Positions 25,857 to 33,326 of a stretch of DNA of 42,587 nucleotides are shown here, piece after piece (position 1 is the first letter of the stretch; each line of letters begins with the position of its first letter). The translations under genes were made by a program, and so were the position numbers. The notes beneath the pieces were generated by a model that saw only the letters and a program-made list of their open reading frames with translations, made no database searches and had not been told where the DNA came from. Origin of the DNA: JANXQE01 sp035651635 (lineage in GTDB: Bacteria; Verrucomicrobiota; Verrucomicrobiia; Limisphaerales; UBA8199); the NCBI GenBank assembly GCA_035651635.1, contig DASRFK010000194.1, positions 1-42,587 of the forward strand, written 5' to 3'.

Positions 25857-28174
25857 ACCCGCATCCGCACGAGGACTTGAGCAATTTCTCGATGCTCGAA
25901 TTGTTCCGGGCTGAGGCGGAAAACCAGACGGCAATTCTAAACAGCGGATTGCTCGAATTGGAGCGAGGCGGGGCCGGCTCGCCGCAAACCTTTGAAGCTC
26001 TAATGCGCGCGGCCCATTCCCTCAAAGGAGCGGCCCGCATCGTCAATCTGCCAGGGGCCGTGCGCGTTGCCCACGCGCTGGAGGATTGTTTTGTGGCCGC
26101 TCAGCACCAGCAACTGGTGCTCGAGCAAGACCAATTGGACGTGCTCTTTGAAGGCGTCGACCTGCTCGGCCAGTTGGCCAGGTGCAGCGACGGCGCGCTG
26201 CTCGGTTGGGAAACCGATCACGCCGTCCACATCGACAAATTCCTGGCTGGCCTGGCGCACATCGTCCAGACGGGAACCCAGGCTCAGCCCGAGAAGGCTC
26301 ACAGTGCTGCCGGCGCGCCGGCAAGCCCCGTGTTCACTGACCAATCGACTGCCGCGAGGGAGCCGCCCCCCCCATCGCTCTCGTCGGAGATTGCGCCTGA
26401 AGTTAGCGCGCGGTCGTTGGAATCGCCCGAACGTGTGGTCCGGCTTACAGCCGAGAACCTCAACCGGTTGCTGGCCCTGGCTGGCGAATCGCTGGTGGAT
26501 TCGAGATGGCTGGGACCTTTTGCCCAATCGCTTCAACGATTGAAACGACATCAAGCGGAACTGGACCAGCAGTTGCGGCATCTGCGCCAGGCTTTGGAGG
26601 CTGCCGGGATGGCCGAAAGGACGGAAGCCTATTTTGTGGAGCTGTTTCGCGAGTTGGCTGATGCGAAACAGTTCCTGGGGGACCGGCTGCAGGAACTCGA
26701 TTTGTTTGACCGCCGTTCGGCGCAACTGTCTCAACGATTGTACCTCGAGGTATTGCGCACCCGCATGCGACCCTTCAGCGACGGCGTGCGGCGGTTCCCT
26801 CGAATGGTGCGAGACCTGGCGCGGTCATTGGGCAAACAGATTCGATTTGAGATTTTTGGCGAAAACACCCAGGTGGATCGCGACATCCTGGACCGACTCG
26901 AAGCCCCGCTGGCTCACCTGCTGCGCAACGCCGTGGACCACGGTTGTGAAAGCATGGTCGCTCGGCAGGCCGCGGGCAAGCCCGCTGAAGGCAGCCTGCG
27001 GCTCGAAGCCCGTCACAGCGCGGGAGTGCTCCTGGTAACCGTTGCCGACGATGGAGCGGGCGTGGATCTAGAGCGCGTGCGGGAGGCCGTGGTCCGCAAA
27101 CACCTGACCACAACCACAGTGGCCCAACGCCTCAGCGAATCGGAGCTCCTCGAGTTTCTATTCCTGCCGGGCTTCACGTTGAAAGAGACTGTTACCGAGC
27201 TTTCGGGGCGGGGCTTTGGCCTGGACGTGGTGCAAAACATGATCAAAAGCGTCCGCGGCACGATTCGCCTGATCAATCAAACGGGCCGCGGATTGCGTGT
27301 GCAACTGCAGCTGCCTCTGACTTTATCGGTGTTGCGCGCCTTGTTGGTCGAGATTGGCGGCGAGCCGTACGCCCTTCCGCTCAACCAGATTACCCGCACT
27401 CTTAAGCTCGCCCCATCCTCGATTGAGATGCGGGACGGCCGTCCGCATTTCCGTTTCGGCGATCAGAGCGTGAGTTTAATCACCGCTCACCAGGTGCTCG
27501 AATGCGCCATGGCCGGGCTCGCCGAGGGTGAATTGCCCGTCATCGTTCTGGAAGACCGCGCCGCGCGATTCGGGATTGTGGTGGACCGGTTCCTGGGTGA
27601 GCGCGAACTGGTCGTCCAGCCGCTCGACGGCCGCCTTGGCAAGATGCGCAATATCAGTGCAGCGGCGCTGATGGAGGACGGAGCCCCGGTGCTGATCGTG
27701 GACGTGGAAGATTTAATACGCTCCATTGAAAAGCTGGTCGAGACAGGGACTCTCAGTACTATCCGGCCGGAGCCGTGGAGCGAACTGCTGGGCAAACCCA
27801 AACGCGTCCTGGTAGTGGATGATTCGGTAACGGTGCGAGAACTCGAGCGCAAGCTCCTCGCGGGGCGAGGCTATGTCACCGAGGCGGCCATCGACGGGAT
27901 GGATGCCTGGAACGCGGTCCGGGCGGGCACTTATGACTTGCTCATTACGGACGTGGATATGCCCCGGCTGGACGGCATCCAATTGACCAGGCGCATAAAG
28001 CAGGATCCGCGCTTGAAAAACCTGCCGGTTCTGATTGTTTCTTATAAAGACCGCGAGGAGGATCGCCTGCGCGGTCTGGAAGCCGGAGCTGACTATTATC
28101 TGACCAAGGGCTCCTTTCACGACGAGACCCTCGTTCAAGCTGTGATAGATTTGATCGGCGAAGCACGTCCATGA
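25853..28174 (+). CDS. wspE: CheA-type hybrid histidine kinase, WspE-like
   Basis: 773 residues from ATG 25853 (overlapping TGA of wspD). Hpt domain at the N-terminus with phosphoacceptor His55 in AAHSLKGAAR, a Pro/Ala-rich linker, the P3 dimerisation helices, HATPase (LLRNAVDHG with Asn359; GAGVDLERV; GRGFGLDVV near 451), a CheW-like regulatory domain (LRALLVEIGGEPYALPL and following) and a receiver at the C-terminus (VLVVDDSVTVREL, Asp700 in LITDVDMPRLDG, Lys in YYLTKGSF). The Hpt-kinase-CheW-receiver order is that of WspE. The ATP and phosphate-acceptor residues appear complete. Confidence 0.93.
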   Translation: MNPHPHEDLSNFSMLELFRAEAENQTAILNSGLLELERGGAGSPQTFEALMRAAHSLKGAARIVNLPGAVRVAHALEDCFVAAQHQQLVLEQDQLDVLFEGVDLLGQLARCSDGALLGWETDHAVHIDKFLAGLAHIVQTGTQAQPEKAHSAAGAPASPVFTDQSTAAREPPPPSLSSEIAPEVSARSLESPERVVRLTAENLNRLLALAGESLVDSRWLGPFAQSLQRLKRHQAELDQQLRHLRQALEAAGMAERTEAYFVELFRELADAKQFLGDRLQELDLFDRRSAQLSQRLYLEVLRTRMRPFSDGVRRFPRMVRDLARSLGKQIRFEIFGENTQVDRDILDRLEAPLAHLLRNAVDHGCESMVARQAAGKPAEGSLRLEARHSAGVLLVTVADDGAGVDLERVREAVVRKHLTTTTVAQRLSESELLEFLFLPGFTLKETVTELSGRGFGLDVVQNMIKSVRGTIRLINQTGRGLRVQLQLPLTLSVLRALLVEIGGEPYALPLNQITRTLKLAPSSIEMRDGRPHFRFGDQSVSLITAHQVLECAMAGLAEGELPVIVLEDRAARFGIVVDRFLGERELVVQPLDGRLGKMRNISAAALMEDGAPVLIVDVEDLIRSIEKLVETGTLSTIRPEPWSELLGKPKRVLVVDDSVTVRELERKLLAGRGYVTEAAIDGMDAWNAVRAGTYDLLITDVDMPRLDGIQLTRRIKQDPRLKNLPVLIVSYKDREEDRLRGLEAGADYYLTKGSFHDETLVQAVIDLIGEARP

Positions 28175-29202
28175 GAATCGCGATTGTCAACGACCTCGCC
28201 TTGGCCCGGGAAGCCATCCGCCGGGTGATCTTAAATTCCAAGGCCCACGAAATCGCCTGGACTGCCTCCGACGGACATCAGGCACTGGATCTGTGCCTCC
28301 AGGATCGGCCCGATTTAATCCTGATGGACCTTTTTATGCCCCGCATGGACGGTGTCGCAGCCGTCCGCCGAATTATGTCTCAATGCCCTTGTGCCATCCT
28401 GGTCGTCACCGGCAGCGTCACCGGCCATTGCGCCCAAGTGTTTGAGGCGATGGGCGCTGGGGCCCTGGACGCGGTAAATACGCCGGTACTGGAATGGCCC
28501 GGCTCATGCAAAGGCGCGTCAAACCTGCTCGCCAAGATCGAAACCATTCGCAAGCTCCTTGGGGTCCCGCCAAGCAAAATAATCCAGGAAACGCCGGGGT
28601 CACCAGACTCCGATCCTGCCCTGGGACGCCTGATCGCCATCGGGGCTTCTGCCGGAGGTCCAGCGGCTTTGGCCAGGATACTGTCTTACCTGCCGGCGAC
28701 CCTAGGCTCGGCCATCGTCATCATCCAGCATGTGGATGCTCAATTTGCGGCGGCGCTGGCAAACTGGCTCGATGACCAGAGTCCTCTGCGCGTCCGCCTG
28801 GCACAAGATGGGGATGTTCCGGCTCCAGGCACCATCCTGCTGGCCGGCCGCGATCAGCACCTGGTCCTGGCCCCAAACGGGCGGCTCGCCTATACCGAGC
28901 AACCGGAAGATCATCCGTACCGGCCCTCGGTGGATGTTTTTTTCAACAGCGTTCGACAGAATTGGACCGGAAGAATCACTGGGCTCCTGCTGACCGGAAT
29001 GGGCCGGGATGGGGCACGAGGTCTGTTGAACCTGCGCCAGTCAGGACATCATACGATCGCACAGGACCAGGCGAGCAGCGCCGTTTACGGAATGCCCCGC
29101 GCTGCAGCCCACCTGAAGGCCGCCGCAGAAATCCTGAATCTTGACCAAATTGGTCTGCGCCTCCGCTCCCTGGGCGCGCTGGTGCCGCATGACCATGCCT
29201 GA
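28171..29202 (+). CDS. wspF: CheB-type protein-glutamate methylesterase, WspF-like
   Basis: 343 residues. The receiver domain has Asp53 in LILMDLFMPRMDG. The esterase domain has the catalytic triad Ser160 (IGASAGGPAAL), His187 (IIQHVDAQF) and Asp280 (GMGRDGARG). It removes methyl groups from the receptor and resets the pathway; in Wsp systems loss of WspF leads to constant signalling. The start overlaps the wspE stop (ATGA). It overlaps the following gene by 8 bases. Its partner methyltransferase is not in this operon. Confidence 0.93.
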   Translation: MRIAIVNDLALAREAIRRVILNSKAHEIAWTASDGHQALDLCLQDRPDLILMDLFMPRMDGVAAVRRIMSQCPCAILVVTGSVTGHCAQVFEAMGAGALDAVNTPVLEWPGSCKGASNLLAKIETIRKLLGVPPSKIIQETPGSPDSDPALGRLIAIGASAGGPAALARILSYLPATLGSAIVIIQHVDAQFAAALANWLDDQSPLRVRLAQDGDVPAPGTILLAGRDQHLVLAPNGRLAYTEQPEDHPYRPSVDVFFNSVRQNWTGRITGLLLTGMGRDGARGLLNLRQSGHHTIAQDQASSAVYGMPRAAAHLKAAAEILNLDQIGLRLRSLGALVPHDHA

Positions 29203-31747
29203 ATCTTCAAACCATCCAGCCGCCTCAGTCGACCCAGGCCAGCCTGCGCCTGTGCCCGACTACCACGTGATGGTCTTGCTGGTTGACGATCAAGCGATGG
29301 TCTGCGAGGCGGTTCGCCGCGCCCTGGCCAGCCAGGCCGACATGGATTTTCACTACTGCGCGGATGCGCGTGAGGCGCTGATCGTGGCCAATCAAATCAA
29401 GCCGACGGTGATCCTGCAGGACCTGGTGATGCCGGGAATCGACGGCCTGACTTTGCTGAGCCAATACCGCGCTCACCCCGGCACCAAAGACATTCCGATT
29501 ATCGTTCTCTCGACCAATGAGAATCCCCAGGTCAAAGGCCAGGCTTTCGCGCTCGGCGCCAATGATTACCTGGTCAAATTGCCGGACAGAATCGAGCTGA
29601 TCGCCCGGATTCGGTATCACTCCAAAGCGTTCCTGAACATCATCCAACGCGATGCCGCCTACCGGGCCTTGCGCGAAAGCCAGCAACAACTGATCGAGAG
29701 TAATGCCGCCCTCATTTCGCTCAATCAAAAGCTCGAGGAAGCCACCCTCGCCAAATCACAGTTCCTCGCCAATATGAGCCACGAAATCCGCACCCCGATG
29801 AATGGTGTGCTGGGAATGACGGCGTTGCTGCTGGATACGGAATTGACCGATGAGCAACGCGATTATGTCGAGGCCACGCGCAGCAGCGCCGACGCGCTCC
29901 TGACGATCATCAACGATATTCTGGATTTCTCCAAGATCGAATCCGGCAAACTTGAACTCGAGAACCATCCGTTCGAGCTTCACACCTGCATCGAGGAAGC
30001 CTTGGACTTGCTTGCTTCGAAAGCCGCCGAAAAGAACCTGGATCTCTGTTACCTGGTCGACGATTCGATTCCAAAGATCCTGGTAAGCGACGTCACCCGG
30101 CTGCGGCAAATCCTGGTGAACCTCATCGGCAATGCCGTAAAATTCACGCGCCAGGGCGAAGTGGTTATCGAAGTGGCCCCGATTGCCCGGGGTAAGCGGA
30201 CGCTCCAGCCTGGCCAACCCCATGACACGGACTTCCTCCGGCACCCGGAGGAATGGTCGTTGCATTTCTCAGTTCGCGATACCGGGATTGGCATTCCGCT
30301 CGATAAGCAGACTCGTTTGTTTAAATCCTTCCAACAGGTGGACGCCTCAACCACGCGCCAATACGGCGGAACGGGTCTGGGCCTGGCGATTTCAAAACGG
30401 CTGGCCGAACTGCTCGGCGGCAAGATTTGGGTTGAAAGCGATGCCGGCAAGGGAGCCACTTTCCATTTTACGATGGTCGCCCGAGCCGCCGCCGCCGCGG
30501 GTGTTCCGTCCTGGCTCGGCACCCAGGCGCGCCTTGCCGGTAAACGCTTATTGCTCATCGAAGATAACCCGACCAACCAGCGCATCTTTTCGGCCCGAGC
30601 GCGCGGTTGGAGCATGCCGCTCGAGATCGCGAGCTCGGCGGAACAGGCGTTACAGCGGCTTCAGAATGCGCCGTCCTATGACGCAATTATTTTGGATCTG
30701 CAACTGCCCGGAACCGACGGCATGGACTTGGCCCGCCGGATCCGCCAACTTGAGGCGGGGGCGCAGGTGCCCTTGCTCTTGTTATCTTCCCTTCGACTGC
30801 GGAGCGATGACCCACGACCGGCCGAGGCCGGCATTTCGGGGTACATCCACAAACCCATTCGCCCGGCACAAGTGCTGGATGCCTTGTCCCGGGCCGTGAG
30901 CGCTCAACCCAAATTTGAAAAAAAGGCCCCGACCGCTCCGGTGCTGGACCCGGACCTGGCCCAGCGATTGCCCATGCGCCTGTTGCTGGCCGACGATAAT
31001 CCAATCAATCAAAAAGTCGGCCTGAGCGTATTGCACAAACTGGGATATCGTGCCGATCTAGCCAATAACGGCCTGGAGGTTTTACACGCGCTCGAACAAA
31101 AAGTTTACGACCTGATCTTTTTGGATGTTCAAATGCCCGAGATGGATGGCTTGGACGCGGCCCGCCAGATTTGTCAGCGCTGGAGCCCCGAACGCCGCCC
31201 GGCCATTATCGCGATGACTGGGAATGCCTTGATGGGCGACCGCGAGAAATGCCTGGCGGCGGGGATGGACGATTACATCTCCAAGCCAGTTCGCGTCGCC
31301 GAAATACAGTCGGCTCTCGAACGCTGGGGTCCGCTCAAGACGGCGCATTCCGATACCAAGATCCTCCTGCGCGCCAAAGCAACCTCGCCTGAGGAACTGC
31401 TCGATCAGGCGCTGATCGCTACACTGAGAAGCGCGGCCGCGAATGGCGCCACTCCCACGCCGATCGAGCAATTCCTGGAAGCTGCGCCGCAGGAATTGTC
31501 GCAATTGAGCAAATGCGCCGCTGAGCCAGGGGACCTGGCCAAAGCCGCGGCCGCATTCAAACAGCTGAGCGCGGAGGCGGGCGCTAAACGCATGGCAATT
31601 TTATGCCACAAGCTCGAAGAACTCGGCGCCGCAACCACCATCGAGAGCGTGCCGGCGGTCCTGCAAGAACTGCGCGCCGCTTTCGCCCTGACCCGCATGC
31701 AATTGTTGGCGCTCAGCACCCCGCCACAGCCGGATTCGGCTGCCTAA
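29195..31747 (+). CDS. WspR-like receiver fused to a hybrid histidine kinase (REC-HisKA-HATPase-REC-REC-Hpt-like)
   Basis: 850 residues from ATG 29195; ATG 29189 is two codons earlier. The N-terminus (VMVLLVDDQAMVCEAVRRAL; Asp76 in TVILQDLVMPGIDGLTLL; GANDYLVKLPDRIELIARIRYHS; AYRALRESQQQL) closely follows the receiver and linker of WspR. In place of the GGDEF cyclase there is a HisKA with His196 (FLANMSHEIRTPMNG), an HATPase (NLIGNAVKF, DTGIGI, GGTGLGLAISKRL), a receiver with Asp501 (IILDLQLPGTDG), and another with Asp644 (LIFLDVQMPEMDG). The C-terminal region aligns with an Hpt domain (GAKRMAILCHKLEELG), but the phospho-His position holds Ala786. No GGDEF or EAL motif is present. It overlaps wspF by 8 bp and is its likely output protein. 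Confidence 0.9.
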   Translation: MPESSNHPAASVDPGQPAPVPDYHVMVLLVDDQAMVCEAVRRALASQADMDFHYCADAREALIVANQIKPTVILQDLVMPGIDGLTLLSQYRAHPGTKDIPIIVLSTNENPQVKGQAFALGANDYLVKLPDRIELIARIRYHSKAFLNIIQRDAAYRALRESQQQLIESNAALISLNQKLEEATLAKSQFLANMSHEIRTPMNGVLGMTALLLDTELTDEQRDYVEATRSSADALLTIINDILDFSKIESGKLELENHPFELHTCIEEALDLLASKAAEKNLDLCYLVDDSIPKILVSDVTRLRQILVNLIGNAVKFTRQGEVVIEVAPIARGKRTLQPGQPHDTDFLRHPEEWSLHFSVRDTGIGIPLDKQTRLFKSFQQVDASTTRQYGGTGLGLAISKRLAELLGGKIWVESDAGKGATFHFTMVARAAAAAGVPSWLGTQARLAGKRLLLIEDNPTNQRIFSARARGWSMPLEIASSAEQALQRLQNAPSYDAIILDLQLPGTDGMDLARRIRQLEAGAQVPLLLLSSLRLRSDDPRPAEAGISGYIHKPIRPAQVLDALSRAVSAQPKFEKKAPTAPVLDPDLAQRLPMRLLLADDNPINQKVGLSVLHKLGYRADLANNGLEVLHALEQKVYDLIFLDVQMPEMDGLDAARQICQRWSPERRPAIIAMTGNALMGDREKCLAAGMDDYISKPVRVAEIQSALERWGPLKTAHSDTKILLRAKATSPEELLDQALIATLRSAAANGATPTPIEQFLEAAPQELSQLSKCAAEPGDLAKAAAAFKQLSAEAGAKRMAILCHKLEELGAATTIESVPAVLQELRAAFALTRMQLLALSTPPQPDSAA

Positions 31748-31778
31748 CAGCTCCGCCAGGATAAATCTCGCGATTTGC

Positions 31779-32732
31779 ATGGTCCTTAAACCCGAGCGTC
31801 TCAGGCAAGGAGACATTATTGGGGTCGTCGCGCCGGCCAGCGCCCCCGCGGATGCCGCCAGCATCGACCTTGGGCTCGCAGCCCTGGAAGGCCTTGGCTT
31901 TAAAGCGCGACCGGCCACGAACTTGCGCGGGCGCTGGGGCTTTTTGGCCGGCAGCGACCAGGAACGCGCCGATGATCTGATGGAGATGTTCAGCGCGCCA
32001 GACGTGAAAGGCATCTTTTGTTTCCGTGGCGGTTATGGGACAGCGCGCCTGCTATCACGGCTCGACTACGACGTGATTCGCAGCCATCCAAAAGTCTTCG
32101 TCGGCTATAGTGATATCACGTCGCTCCACTGCGCCTTTCTGGAGAAAGCCAACCTGGTTTCCTTTCATGGACCCATGTTGAACTCGGACTTCTTGAAAGA
32201 TAATATGCCCGAGTTTACCCGGCGCAGTTTCCTAAAATGCCTGATGGAAGCCAGCGCGCCAGGCAGCCTTTGCCAGGGTTACCGAAAAAAAACCGTTCAG
32301 GTGCTTGCGACGGGCATTGCGTCCGGCCCGCTGGTCGGAGGGAATATTTCGATTCTGTGCGCGTCGCTCGGCACGCCCTACCAGCCTCCCCTTTCCGGAG
32401 CCATCCTCTTTATTGAGGACCTCAATGAAGAGCCGTACCGGTTCGACCGGATGCTGACTCAGTTGCTCAATGCCGGGTTGCTTCAGAGGGTTGCGGGGGT
32501 AGCCATTGGGGTGAATAAGAACTGCCGCGATCCCAAAGCAAAACGCTGCACGGAGTACCGGCAAACCCTCGAAGACGTTCTGAGGGAAAGACTGTTGCCG
32601 CTAAAAGTGCCGGTGGTGCTCGGTTTGCCGTTTGGTCACGTGCGTTACAACGCAACTCTGCCCGTTGGCGTGACCGCCGTACTGGACGGTGACAAGGGTG
32701 ATCTGAGAATTGTCGAAGCGGCAGTCACCTGA
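31779..32732 (+). CDS. S66-family peptidase (LD-carboxypeptidase/MccF-like)
   Basis: 317 residues. The S66 serine peptidase triad is complete: Ser111 in FVGYSDIT, Glu213 in LFIEDLNEEP and His287 in LPFGHV. The N-terminal LRQGDIIGVVAPAS and GIFCFRGGYGTARLL are typical of the family. These enzymes cleave the L,D bond in murein tetrapeptides (recycling) or peptide-nucleotide antibiotics (MccF type). No signal peptide is seen, so cytoplasmic action is likely. It starts 31 bp after the hybrid kinase, on the same strand, and may be on the same transcript by chance or for function. Confidence 0.9.
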   Translation: MVLKPERLRQGDIIGVVAPASAPADAASIDLGLAALEGLGFKARPATNLRGRWGFLAGSDQERADDLMEMFSAPDVKGIFCFRGGYGTARLLSRLDYDVIRSHPKVFVGYSDITSLHCAFLEKANLVSFHGPMLNSDFLKDNMPEFTRRSFLKCLMEASAPGSLCQGYRKKTVQVLATGIASGPLVGGNISILCASLGTPYQPPLSGAILFIEDLNEEPYRFDRMLTQLLNAGLLQRVAGVAIGVNKNCRDPKAKRCTEYRQTLEDVLRERLLPLKVPVVLGLPFGHVRYNATLPVGVTAVLDGDKGDLRIVEAAVT

Positions 32733-32746
32733 CCGGAGGCCGAATT

Positions 32747-33316
32747 TTACCGGCTCAGCCGATAAAACCGCGTTCCCAGGCCAAGTGGGACAATGACGCT
32801 ACGCGTGGCCCCATCGTCGGTTGGCGTCAAGCCTGTGGGGGACCAGTCCGGCGGATCCAGGCTTGGCGCTTGCTCGAGCACGAACCCGGATGAGGGGGAA
32901 GGCCAGCTCAACAAAACAGTGTTCGTCGCCGTCAGTGAAATGGTAAGTAACGGCGCAGCCATGGTCTCGGCGGGCAGGGCAACGGCCCAAAAGCCGCCCA
33001 TGAGAGTAAATTCACCTCCAGTTAGACTGCCGGCATCCGGCTGGCCGATGCTGCCGCTCAGGCTGTAAATCCCGCCGGTGCTGGTTGTGCCGGCGCCAGT
33101 GTCCCACCAGTCGACCGTGTAGCTCTCATCTGCGCGCACTTGGGCAGCCATCAGCAGTGCGACCCAACCAAGCAGCAGCAGAATCGCTGGGCAGCGACCC
33201 GAAAGTGAAACTGACCAGGATCGTCCGACCCGAGGTCGTCCCGGGGAAGGCCGCCGCGGTGACGGAGGATTTGCCTGCGGTCTCGTGCGGTCCAAGTAAT
33301 CTTCGCGAGGCGCCAT
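32747..33316 (-). CDS. Small secreted verrucomicrobial protein with C-terminal FYRL module
   Basis: 189 residues. The ATG at 33316 has GAGGGAG a few bases upstream, so this start is well supported although the hydrophobic export-like segment (ILLLLGWVALLMAAQVRA) only begins at about residue 45. The mature part has a beta-rich motif YSLSGSIGQPDAGSLTGGEFTLMGGFWA common in Verrucomicrobia, then the module FVLEQAPSLDPPDWS...GTRFYRLSR. It lies 10 bp behind the collagen-like S74 gene and is probably in the same operon. Function unknown; a surface partner of the upstream fibre is a reasonable guess. Confidence 0.75.
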   Translation of the reverse strand: MAPREDYLDRTRPQANPPSPRRPSPGRPRVGRSWSVSLSGRCPAILLLLGWVALLMAAQVRADESYTVDWWDTGAGTTSTGGIYSLSGSIGQPDAGSLTGGEFTLMGGFWAVALPAETMAAPLLTISLTATNTVLLSWPSPSSGFVLEQAPSLDPPDWSPTGLTPTDDGATRSVIVPLGLGTRFYRLSR

Positions 33317-33326
33317 ATCTCCCTCT

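Noticed and set aside
29195..31747. Annotation of the output gene as an ordinary orphan hybrid kinase
   Set aside because: The 8 bp overlap with wspF and the WspR-like receiver and linker tie it to the operon.
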